29,359 nucleotides of DNA, taken from a virus. The translations under genes were made by a program, and so were the position numbers. Below, in pieces: positions 5,916 to 12,692 of the stretch. The notes below the pieces were generated by a model. It was given only the letters and a program-made list of their open reading frames with translations. It had not been told where the DNA came from and made no database searches. How positions within the stretch are numbered: the stretch's first letter is position 1; each line of letters opens with the position of its first letter. The stretch spans positions 1-29,359 of the IMG/VR virus record IMGVR_UViG_3300047383_000134; one strand, 5' to 3'.

Positions 5916-7666
5916 TGGACTTAGATAGATTTAATATTTTATTGTTAGTCATGTTAATCGTTAGCACTTTAGCTAATGCTGAAACTACTAATAACTTATT
6001 ACCACAACAATTTTTTAACAATAATTCTAACCATAACGAGTGGACATGTAATGATCCATCACATAATCATGGCAACAGTATTGTTGCAGCACATCATGGC
6101 GACAGCATTGAAAGAGATGTAAGTTTGTCTGAGCATTTAACAGAAGACCAAATTCAATATGGGTGGTCATCTACACTAGGTGCAGATATATGGCATTGGA
6201 ATAACCTATCTAGTGAAACAGATATGATTCAGACAATCACAGCTAGTGATGGAACAGTTACAACACAGAAAAGAACAGTAGCTTTTAGTGCGATTACACC
6301 TTATCAGACATACACATCTACCTACATAGAAGGTATGAACAGCAATTCTGATTACAATATTAATGTTAAGTTTGACTTTAGAGAGAGTTCAGAAGCTCAA
6401 TATCATCAAGCAGTCGATCTAAAAAATCCTACACTTGTTGTAGATTATGAGCCTAACCCTATATTTCTAAGCACAATACAGGAAACAGAAATAGCTACAG
6501 CAGTAGAGTTTGTAGAAGAAGTTGCTGATATCGAAATAATAGAATATGAGCCACAAGAATTTAGTTTTGAGTTATACGATACTCAAGAAATAATGTTAAT
6601 GCCTATCGAAGAAGTCTATATAGAGACATTAGCTGTAGAAGAAATTAACACAGGAGTTGTAGAAATATTCAATCTAGCACCACCTGTAGAAGAATTTTCC
6701 GAAATGGCAGAACTACCTCAGATAGAAACCTTTGATGAATTGCCTACTATAGGTGAGGAGATAAGATATGACAGTCAAGAGAACTTCTCGGAAGTCGCAA
6801 CAGAAATCCAAATCGAAGAAAGCTTCTTTGAAGCAGGAGAAAGTTATGACAACCAGGGACCAGTTGAAGGAATTCAAGAAATCGAAAGCTTCTTCGCAGA
6901 AGAGCCAATCGCTCAAAACGAAAGTCCCGCAGACTTTGAAAGCGTCGATGAACCAAGACCAGTTGATGAAGAGATTGTCGCAACAAATGAAGGAGCAGAA
7001 CGATCAACAATGGGAGGACCAGATGAGCAAGAAGTCAGTGGAGATGAGCAAACAATCGCTCAAGAGCAACCTGAACAGATTGATAACGAAAGTGAAACTA
7101 TTTCTAACGAACCTCAAACAGAAGATACAGTTGTTGCTAGTGAAGAAATAACTAATGAATCTACGGGGGTTGCTGGAGAAGATGAAATTGACAGAGAAGG
7201 AGAAGCAAGAACAAGTCGAAATGGAGATGCTGGAGATGAAACTAATGCTAGAGCAGAAGAAGATATCGAAAGCGGAAATCAAGAGGTGGAAGAAAGCGGG
7301 AATGAAAGAGTTTCTCCAAGAGATAATCAAACTATTACAGTAGAAAATGTTGAGAAAAAAGTAAACGAGCTTGTAAAAAGAATAGACCAAAGATTAGTAG
7401 CTACGTCTGTTATAGTAGCAAAAGCTATGCAAAGTTCTTTTTCTGTAGACAATTATGGTAAAGTAAACAAAGATATACTTAATCAACCGAATATAGATGG
7501 AGGTGATTACTTTGAAACAAGACAATATATTGATGTTAGAAATTTATATGCTGAGAATCAGAATGTTTATGGTGACCCTGTTGCACAGTACCAAAAGAAT
7601 GTTCAGGATAAAGTAGACGAAAGAATTAGAGCAGAAGAACACTTAAGGAGGATTCGTGGATATTAA
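5912..7666 (+). CDS. Exported acidic protein with long Glu-rich region
   Basis: A 584-residue protein starting in an ATGA overlap. It has a signal peptide ending at about residue 23 (LLLVMLIVSTLANA). A domain at about 24-190 contains a His/Asn-rich patch (NHNEW, DPSHNHG, AAHHGD) and beta segments (SDYNINVKFDFRES, NPTLVVDYEPNP). A very acidic, probably disordered region spans about 190-475, with degenerate repeats (for example IQIEESFFEA and IQEIESFFAE). A mixed-charge helical C-terminus follows (about 478-584). The function is unknown; it could be an exported or envelope-interacting virion factor. From about 6765 to 7343 the outer frame avoids ATA and GTA codons, in line with a +1 overlapping ORF (see the feature at 6768). 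Confidence 0.75.
   Translation: MMDLDRFNILLLVMLIVSTLANAETTNNLLPQQFFNNNSNHNEWTCNDPSHNHGNSIVAAHHGDSIERDVSLSEHLTEDQIQYGWSSTLGADIWHWNNLSSETDMIQTITASDGTVTTQKRTVAFSAITPYQTYTSTYIEGMNSNSDYNINVKFDFRESSEAQYHQAVDLKNPTLVVDYEPNPIFLSTIQETEIATAVEFVEEVADIEIIEYEPQEFSFELYDTQEIMLMPIEEVYIETLAVEEINTGVVEIFNLAPPVEEFSEMAELPQIETFDELPTIGEEIRYDSQENFSEVATEIQIEESFFEAGESYDNQGPVEGIQEIESFFAEEPIAQNESPADFESVDEPRPVDEEIVATNEGAERSTMGGPDEQEVSGDEQTIAQEQPEQIDNESETISNEPQTEDTVVASEEITNESTGVAGEDEIDREGEARTSRNGDAGDETNARAEEDIESGNQEVEESGNERVSPRDNQTITVENVEKKVNELVKRIDQRLVATSVIVAKAMQSSFSVDNYGKVNKDILNQPNIDGGDYFETRQYIDVRNLYAENQNVYGDPVAQYQKNVQDKVDERIRAEEHLRRIRGY
6755..6760 (+). promoter_or_regulatory. Internal Shine-Dalgarno GAGGAG before +1-frame ORF
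   Basis: GAGGAG followed after 7 nt by ATG at 6768, inside the 584-residue gene but in its +1 frame. A +1 stop (TAA 6762-6764) lies between the site and the ATG, so the ORF must start here if it is translated. Confidence 0.45.
6768..7151 (+). CDS. Candidate overlapping gene, Lys/Ser/Gln-rich protein (+1 frame)
   Basis: A 127-residue ORF wholly inside the acidic linker of the larger exported protein gene, in the +1 frame. It has a strong Shine-Dalgarno (GAGGAG) 7 nt before ATG. The product is very basic (K, S, Q) and mostly helical, with a C-terminal hydrophobic/basic helix (LITKVKLFLTNLKQKIQLLL). Within this interval the outer gene uses ATC/ATT and GTC/GTT but no ATA or GTA, which are frequent before 6768. 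Those codons followed by G or A would make +1 stops. That fits selection to keep the inner frame open. The alternative is that an E-rich frame gives a K-rich, stop-poor +1 frame by composition alone. Confidence 0.4.
   Translation: MTVKRTSRKSQQKSKSKKASLKQEKVMTTRDQLKEFKKSKASSQKSQSLKTKVPQTLKASMNQDQLMKRLSQQMKEQNDQQWEDQMSKKSVEMSKQSLKSNLNRLITKVKLFLTNLKQKIQLLLVKK
7155..7343 (+). CDS. Weak candidate overlapping ORF, amphipathic helix (+1 frame)
   Basis: A 62-residue ORF in the same +1 frame, starting 3 nt after the stop of the 127-residue inner ORF. The product is Glu/Lys/Leu/Met-rich and could form one long helix (for example SKAEIKRWKKAGMKEFLQ). The Shine-Dalgarno is weak (GAAGAA at 7141-7146). 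Re-initiation after the inner ORF is possible. Acidic outer codons alone could also generate it, so confidence is low. Confidence 0.15.
   Translation: MNLRGLLEKMKLTEKEKQEQVEMEMLEMKLMLEQKKISKAEIKRWKKAGMKEFLQEIIKLLQ
7644..7650 (+). promoter_or_regulatory. Strong ribosome binding site AAGGAGG deciding a GTG start
   Basis: A full consensus AAGGAGG lies 5 nt before GTG 7656, inside the 3' end of the 584-residue gene. It fixes the start of the downstream membrane/coiled-coil gene. Confidence 0.8.
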
Positions 7667-7880
7667 AACCATAGCGACTGGCATAGGACTAGTCATAACC
7701 ATAGCAGGACTTTTTGTTTACCAAGGACAATTAATTACAAGAGTTGATGTTCTTGAAGCTCAAAAGGCAGTAAACATTAAACCATTAGAACAAGATATAG
7801 CAATTAACAAAGCTGAAATAGCTGTACTCAAAGCAAAAGTAGATGAGATAAAAGCTCGTTCAGATAACCCGTTGAGGTAA
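7656..7880 (+). CDS. Inner-membrane coiled-coil protein, possible i-spanin
   Basis: A 74-residue protein with an N-terminal membrane anchor (about 5-22, IATGIGLVITIAGLFVY) followed by a Lys/Glu/Leu/Ile helix with coiled-coil spacing (about 28-68). This N-in, single-pass anchor with a periplasmic coiled coil is the layout of inner-membrane spanins (Rz), and a lipoprotein candidate partner is encoded upstream at 5784. The pairing is inference, because spanin genes normally sit next to each other and here a 1.7-kb gene separates them. The start is GTG, supported by AAGGAGG. It overlaps the end of the previous gene by 11 nt. Confidence 0.65.
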   Translation: MDIKTIATGIGLVITIAGLFVYQGQLITRVDVLEAQKAVNIKPLEQDIAINKAEIAVLKAKVDEIKARSDNPLR

Positions 7881-7884
7881 CGAT

Positions 7885-8322
7885 ATGTTTGGAATGCCAA
7901 TGGAATTATTGAGTATGCTCGCAAGTACGGTACTTGGGGGAATTATGTCTATTCAAGCACAGAAAGGTCAAGCTCAAGCAGAGCGTGAGAAAATGTTAAT
8001 GCAACGTGCAGAATTTGCAGCTCAACAAACAGACAAAGCAAGAGAAGTATCTGACCCACATACCAAGCACACTAGACGTTGGATAGCATTGATGTGCGTA
8101 TTCAGTATTATTGTAGTGCCAATCGTTGCACCAATCTTTACTGATGTTAATATCGCTTATCAGATAATGACTGAAGCAGATAGCGGTTGGTGGATATTTG
8201 GTGAGGTATATGAGACATCATACTTTGAAGCAGGCAATACAGTTTATATAACAAACCTACAATCACACACTATATTTTCTATCATTGGATTGTATTTTGG
8301 TGGTTCATTAACGAGGAAATAA
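7885..8322 (+). CDS. Holin-like membrane protein
   Basis: A 145-residue protein. It has an N-terminal hydrophobic segment (about 7-24), an amphipathic Gln/Glu/Arg helix (about 25-55), a dibasic turn TRRW, a strong membrane segment (about 66-87, WIALMCVFSIIVVPIVAPIF) and a C-terminal hydrophobic segment SIIGLYFGGSL near the end. This pattern, including the RRWIAL...VVP...IVGxYFGxSL organisation, matches a holin-like family I recall from pelagiphages and other marine phages. It would form inner-membrane lesions that release an endolysin. No endolysin was recognised in the window. Next to the spanin-like gene it suggests a lysis cassette. Confidence 0.65.
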   Translation: MFGMPMELLSMLASTVLGGIMSIQAQKGQAQAEREKMLMQRAEFAAQQTDKAREVSDPHTKHTRRWIALMCVFSIIVVPIVAPIFTDVNIAYQIMTEADSGWWIFGEVYETSYFEAGNTVYITNLQSHTIFSIIGLYFGGSLTRK

Positions 8323-8323
8323 T

Positions 8324-8485
8324 ATGGCAAAGTTATGTGCAAAAGGTAAAGCAGCAGCTAAAAGAAAATTTAAAAAGTATCCATCAGCTTATGCAAACAT
8401 GTACGCATCAGGCGTATGCTCAGGCAGAATAAAACCTGGAGGTAAAAAAAGTGGCACAAAAAGGGCTAAAAAAGTGGGTAGGTGA
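8324..8485 (+). CDS. Small basic phage protein (YPSAYAN motif)
   Basis: A 53-residue, very basic protein with ATG at 8324 and a GAGG at 8313-8316. The core CAKGKAAAKRKFKKYPSAYAN and MYASGVCSG segment is a motif I recall from many marine and cyanophage mini-proteins and from large eukaryotic viruses. Two of its cysteines flank the motif. The C-terminus is a lysine tail. It overlaps the next basic gene by 35 nt in another frame. The function is unknown. Confidence 0.75.
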   Translation: MAKLCAKGKAAAKRKFKKYPSAYANMYASGVCSGRIKPGGKKSGTKRAKKVGR

Positions 8486-8693
8486 GAAGTGGGTAGACAT
8501 AGCTAACCCAAGATCTGATGGCTCATTTCCTCCATGCGGTAGAAGTAAAGGAGAGAAAAGAGGTAAGTATCCTAAGTGTGTGCCTTCTGCTAAAGCAAGA
8601 AGTATGTCTGCTGGTAAGAAACGTGCAGCAGTTAAACGTAAACAATCTAAAGATAATTCATCTAAGGGTAAGCCTGGGTACGCAAGAACATAA
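8451..8693 (+). CDS. Small basic protein (DUF5872-like)
   Basis: An 80-residue protein with GTG start. The order LKKWVGEKWVDI, then PPCGRSKGEKRGKYPKCVPSAKA, then SMSAGKKRAAVKRKQSKD matches a family I recall as DUF5872, spread in phages and giant viruses; the label is from memory. Two cysteines flanking Arg/Lys/Gly could bind a metal. The C-terminus is lysine-rich. It overlaps the previous mini-gene by 35 nt and ends in a TAATG junction with the 795-residue structural gene. Confidence 0.75.
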   Translation: MAQKGLKKWVGEKWVDIANPRSDGSFPPCGRSKGEKRGKYPKCVPSAKARSMSAGKKRAAVKRKQSKDNSSKGKPGYART

Positions 8694-11080
8694 TGGCATC
8701 AATTAAAATAACACAGTTTAAAGGTGAGGCTCCGAGAGTATCATCAGAGTTACTAACAGATACAGCTGCTCAATTAGCTTATAATGTAAAGCTATATTCT
8801 GGAGATCTTATACCATATAGAGTTCCAAAAATTTCAGATAACATATCAAGAACAGGAACTATAGAAACTATATATCCTTTAAAAAATCCAGATACAGATG
8901 CTAATGTTTGGCTTAGTTGGACTACTGACGTTGATATAGTTACGCCAACAGATGCTTCTGATGAAGAGCAAAGATATTATTATACGGGTGATGTTAAACC
9001 TAAAGTATCTACTTATGCTTTATCTACAACAGGTTCAGCTCCATATCCAGCTAATGGCGGATGCTATGATTTAGGATTAGATGCACCAGCTACGACAGTT
9101 ACAGCTACAGCAACATCTTTTTCTGTAGTGAGTTCTACGCACTATGAAAGAGATTCTGGTAACACAGCTACTTTTTATGGGTCTGGCAATCACAACTTAA
9201 GTTCAGGAAATATAGTAACTGTAAGAGATTTTGGTACTTCAGACGAAGCAAAATCTTTTAACGCTACAAATGTACAAGTAACTGTGATTAATGCTACAGA
9301 TTTTCAATACTTTAGTTCGGGAGATACAGTATCAAAAACAGCTAACACTACTGGTAGAGCTGATATGGCTGGCAATACACAGATAAGAACTTATATATAC
9401 ACACACATTACGCCTTGGGGCGAAGAATCTGTGCCGTCATCTGTGTCTAATGAAATATTTATTAAAGAGGGACAAACAGTTACTATATCTAACATACCAA
9501 CAGCTAAACCAAGTGGAGATAACTTTGTACGAGGTATAAATTTATATCGTAGTGTTACATCAGCAGAAGCTTCAGATTTCTTTCTACTTGATACTTTATG
9601 GTTTCCAACAACCACAGCTAACCTATCACGTGTCGGGTCTACTAATATAGCTACAATTACATTAGCTCTCCCTCATAATATGGTAGTAGGAAATAGGTTT
9701 AAACTATCAGGAACTACAACTGATAGCGGAAACTTTAATGTAACTGGTGGGATAGTACTTAGTGTTGTTGATAGATTAACATTTACTTATAGTAATACAG
9801 GTGGAGATATATCATCTACAGCAGATGCTAATGGAACTTTGTTTCACGATGTTGCTGAACTAGTTGATGATACAGCTAGATATTGGGGAGATGGAAATGC
9901 TTTTAATTTTACAGATGATTTTTTAATATCAAATCTAGTTACAATACTAGAATCTACAGACTATGATAAACCAAAATCTACTATGAAAGGTTTAATACCG
10001 ATTAATAGTAATATGTTGGCGGGTTTCTTTGATAACCAAGTATGTTTCTCATTCCCTGATAAACCACATGCTTGGCCTATAAAGCACAGAATAACTGTTG
10101 ATGATACTATAGTAGGGTTACAATCTACAGGAGCTTTTACTTTAGTACTTACAGAAAAATATCCTTATGTTATAACAGGAAATAATCCTGAAACATTAGA
10201 GCTTAAAAAAATAAATGTTGAGTATCCGTGTATTGCTAAAAAATCTATAGTAAATATGGGTTATGGAATTGCTTGGGCTACTAATGGTGGTTTAGCTCTA
10301 TATGATAATTCTGGTCTTACTTCTTTAATTACAAAGGGTATTCATGACTGGGATACATGGTCTGAAACCATAGATCCAACTACTATTATAGGTCAGTATT
10401 ATAATGATAAATATTTTGGGTCACATTCTTTAGGTCTTTTTATTTTTGAAAGAGAAAAAGAAGGGGGTTACTTTACAACTAGTCAGTATAATTTTAATGC
10501 ATCTTACTTAGATAGTTTGTCTGATATTCTATATTATATTGATAACACTGTTGGAGATATAAAAGAGTGGGATAGAGAAGGGCAGATTTTTGCTCCTTTA
10601 GAATGGAAATCTAAAACTATAGTTACAAAAAACTATATGAATATGGGTGCTGCTAGAGTTATAGCAGATTATACAGATATAACTAACGAGAATGTAAACG
10701 AAACAGCATATAATAATACTGTTCCTACGTTTAATGCAGCAGTGTGGGCAGCAAGTCAACAATTAGGTTGTTTAAATGGACCTACAGATTACACAGATAG
10801 TAGTAGCAACAGGGTAGAGAATATAGGAACTCTTAACGCTTTCCCTGTAAACGGAGATAGTCAGACACAAACCCTAAAAGTTTTATCAGGAGTATTACCT
10901 GTTACGTTTAAGTTATTTATAGACAAGGAAATAGTGTTCCAAGGAACTGTACAATCAAGTGATATATTTAGATTACCTTCTGGATATAGGTCTGATACAT
11001 TTGAAGTCGCAGTATCAGGATCAGCTAGAATTAGAGCAATACATTTAGGTGAAACACCTAAGGGATTAAGTACAGCATAA
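8693..11080 (+). CDS. Large beta-rich virion protein (tail hub/stabilization type)
   Basis: A 795-residue protein beginning MASIKITQFKGEAPRVSSELL and AQLAYNVKLYSGDLIPYR, a start shared by a family of phage structural proteins. The rest is beta-strand repeats. Around 480-600 there are segments with the pattern CFSFPDKPHAWPIKHRI, TIVGLQSTGAFTLVLTEKYPYVITG and GIAWATNGGLALYDNSG. These resemble propeller-like packaged-DNA stabilization or tail-hub proteins (compare P22 gp10). Central inserted repeats (about 150-230 and 310-380) look like small beta domains (NLSSGNIVTVRDFG and NMVVGNRFKLSG). It heads the internal virion module. The specific role in the head-tail connector is inferred. Confidence 0.7.
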   Translation: MASIKITQFKGEAPRVSSELLTDTAAQLAYNVKLYSGDLIPYRVPKISDNISRTGTIETIYPLKNPDTDANVWLSWTTDVDIVTPTDASDEEQRYYYTGDVKPKVSTYALSTTGSAPYPANGGCYDLGLDAPATTVTATATSFSVVSSTHYERDSGNTATFYGSGNHNLSSGNIVTVRDFGTSDEAKSFNATNVQVTVINATDFQYFSSGDTVSKTANTTGRADMAGNTQIRTYIYTHITPWGEESVPSSVSNEIFIKEGQTVTISNIPTAKPSGDNFVRGINLYRSVTSAEASDFFLLDTLWFPTTTANLSRVGSTNIATITLALPHNMVVGNRFKLSGTTTDSGNFNVTGGIVLSVVDRLTFTYSNTGGDISSTADANGTLFHDVAELVDDTARYWGDGNAFNFTDDFLISNLVTILESTDYDKPKSTMKGLIPINSNMLAGFFDNQVCFSFPDKPHAWPIKHRITVDDTIVGLQSTGAFTLVLTEKYPYVITGNNPETLELKKINVEYPCIAKKSIVNMGYGIAWATNGGLALYDNSGLTSLITKGIHDWDTWSETIDPTTIIGQYYNDKYFGSHSLGLFIFEREKEGGYFTTSQYNFNASYLDSLSDILYYIDNTVGDIKEWDREGQIFAPLEWKSKTIVTKNYMNMGAARVIADYTDITNENVNETAYNNTVPTFNAAVWAASQQLGCLNGPTDYTDSSSNRVENIGTLNAFPVNGDSQTQTLKVLSGVLPVTFKLFIDKEIVFQGTVQSSDIFRLPSGYRSDTFEVAVSGSARIRAIHLGETPKGLSTA

Positions 11081-11427
11081 TGGCTAGATTTACATCAATA
11101 CCACCTATACAAACTGAAGGTCTTACAGATTATCAAAGTCTGTTGGTAGCAAGCATGAAAGAAAATGTAGAACTTTTAGCAGGTATAAGAGGTGAAGAAG
11201 ATGGACAGAGTAAAGCCGTTACAAAAGGTGACATATCTGTAAACTCTCTAGGCTTACAAAACATGCGTCAAGTATCGGCAAAAGGGTCGGGCTTTACGAT
11301 AAGTGGTCAAGACGTTGTTAGCTTAGAAGATTATGCTAAACTATTGACAGATGTACAAACATTAGCAGATGACTTAGCTTTTACAAGAGCTGTGTTAAAT
11401 GCTTTAATATTACAGATAAAAGGATAA
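11080..11427 (+). CDS. Hypothetical virion-associated protein
   Basis: A 115-residue soluble protein joined to the previous gene by TAATG. The N-terminal half contains a helix (DYQSLLVASMKENVELLAGIRG), the middle a KGDISVNSL beta motif, and the C-terminus a long helix that may form a coiled coil (LLTDVQTLADDLAFTRAVLNALI). Its size and position between the large structural gene and the internal virion genes fit an adaptor or trimeric coiled-coil component. The family is not recognised. Confidence 0.6.
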   Translation: MARFTSIPPIQTEGLTDYQSLLVASMKENVELLAGIRGEEDGQSKAVTKGDISVNSLGLQNMRQVSAKGSGFTISGQDVVSLEDYAKLLTDVQTLADDLAFTRAVLNALILQIKG

Positions 11428-11436
11428 AATATAGTT

Positions 11437-12222
11437 ATGAACGATAAAGATTTTATGATGCAAAACGAAACTCAATTAGGACTTGAAGTTCCTTCAAGTA
11501 ACTCTTTAGATTTACCTTCTGACATACAGCAAATGATGGGCATGTCCCCTCAAGATGGTATTGTAACGTACCAAGAAGGCGGTATGGTTCAACCAGCTGG
11601 TGTACAAATGCAACAGCAAGGACCAAGAGATGGTCGAACTATTGATATGGAAATTGACCAGTCGATGAAACAGAATCCTGAAGTTGTTGCTAGAATTAAA
11701 GCGGCAATAGAAGCTGGTATAAGATCAGGTGAACTTAACATGGAAGAGCTAAGTATGGCAGTTGAGTTGGCTAAAGCAGTTTTAGATAATCCGTCTATGT
11801 ATCCACAAATTAGACAGTTTGCTATACAAAAAGGTCTAGCTACAGAACAAGACTTACCTGTAGAGTATGATGAAGGTTTAATTATAGCTTTGATTTCAGC
11901 AGGTAAAGCAATGAATGCTGACGTACAGTTTACTGACCAACCAGTACAAGATATGAAAGATGGTGGTTTATTAGAAGTACCATCTGATAATACAGGGCTA
12001 TCCAAGCTACCTGAAGATGTAAGAAATAACATGGGGTATATGCAAGATGGCGGTGTATTGAAAGGACCATCACATAGCGACGGTGGTATACCAGTTAAAG
12101 TAGCTGGTGTTGACAATGCTGAGATGGAAGGTGGCGAGTACGTTATACCTAAGAAAGTTGTTTTAGCTAAAGGCACAGAATTTTTTGATAAAATGTTAGC
12201 TAACTATGAGGATAAAGCATAG
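11437..12222 (+). CDS. Virion-module protein with repeated VPS...QDGG motif
   Basis: A 261-residue acidic protein. Two copies of a related segment occur: LEVPSSNSLDLPSDIQQMMG at about 16-35 (continuing to QDG) and LEVPSDNTGLSKLPEDVRNN at about 179-198 (continuing to QDGG). The centre is helical (about 70-165). The C-terminus contains GPSHSDGGIPVKVAG and EMEGGEYVIPKKVV, a motif I recall from many marine phage proteins of unknown function, often ending in FFDKM. It lies just upstream of the GNAT-like gene. The role is unknown; it is likely part of the internal virion module. Confidence 0.65.
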   Translation: MNDKDFMMQNETQLGLEVPSSNSLDLPSDIQQMMGMSPQDGIVTYQEGGMVQPAGVQMQQQGPRDGRTIDMEIDQSMKQNPEVVARIKAAIEAGIRSGELNMEELSMAVELAKAVLDNPSMYPQIRQFAIQKGLATEQDLPVEYDEGLIIALISAGKAMNADVQFTDQPVQDMKDGGLLEVPSDNTGLSKLPEDVRNNMGYMQDGGVLKGPSHSDGGIPVKVAGVDNAEMEGGEYVIPKKVVLAKGTEFFDKMLANYEDKA

Positions 12223-12692
12223 TGTTAACTGAAATAAAAAAAGAAGAGCTTAAGTATGAGCCCCAATTACTATCATCGAAAGAGTTATTAGATAAATACT
12301 GGGGTCAATGCACACCACTATTTCAAAAATGTATTGATAAGCAAATGGATGGAGAGCTAGGTGTAGAAGATATTTACTCCAAAACTTTAAAAGGCCAGAT
12401 GTTTGTTATTGCAGTTAAGAATGATAGCACTGAAATACCTGACGTAAAGTTAGCTTTAGCATTAGAACTAGTATATTATCCAAAGTATACAGCTATGAAT
12501 GTAGTGGCTTTAGGCGGTAAAGATTTAAAAAATATGATAGACATGTTTTGGAAACATGTTTGCGGTTGGGCAAAAATTTGTGGGATAAAAAAGATGGAGT
12601 GTTCTGTACATCCAGCAATGCAAAAAGTTTTAGAAGGCGTTGGGTTTGAACAAAAGTATATCCAACTAAGACAAGATTTAACGGAGAATTAG
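12222..12692 (+). CDS. GNAT-like protein (T7 gp13-like position)
   Basis: A 156-residue alpha/beta protein with GTG start overlapping the previous stop (TAGTG). The order of elements fits an N-acetyltransferase fold: helix LLDKYWGQCTPLFQKCIDKQ, strands MFVIAVKN and KLALALELVYYP, strand AMNVVALGG, helix KNMIDMFWKHVCGWAKICG, strand KKMECSVHP, and end VGFEQKYIQLRQDL. The usual acetyl-CoA loop (Q/RxxGxG/A) is not visible, so it may be catalytically inactive. T7 gp13, encoded just before gp14-16, is also a GNAT-like virion assembly protein, and the gene order here is similar. The role is therefore inferred as internal core assembly. Confidence 0.6.
   Translation: MLTEIKKEELKYEPQLLSSKELLDKYWGQCTPLFQKCIDKQMDGELGVEDIYSKTLKGQMFVIAVKNDSTEIPDVKLALALELVYYPKYTAMNVVALGGKDLKNMIDMFWKHVCGWAKICGIKKMECSVHPAMQKVLEGVGFEQKYIQLRQDLTEN

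Noticed and set aside
6747-7390. Antisense ORFs of 87 and 128 aa
   Set aside because: They arise from reversed GAA/CAA-rich codons (TTC/TTG), giving Phe/Leu-rich products; no start signal.
8518-8706. 62-aa ORF in another frame over a basic mini-gene
   Set aside because: No ribosome binding site; the overlapping gene has a family-like sequence and fits its neighbours.
11589-12176. 195-aa antisense ORF
   Set aside because: Lies entirely opposite the 261-residue gene; no ribosome binding site and no recognisable motif.
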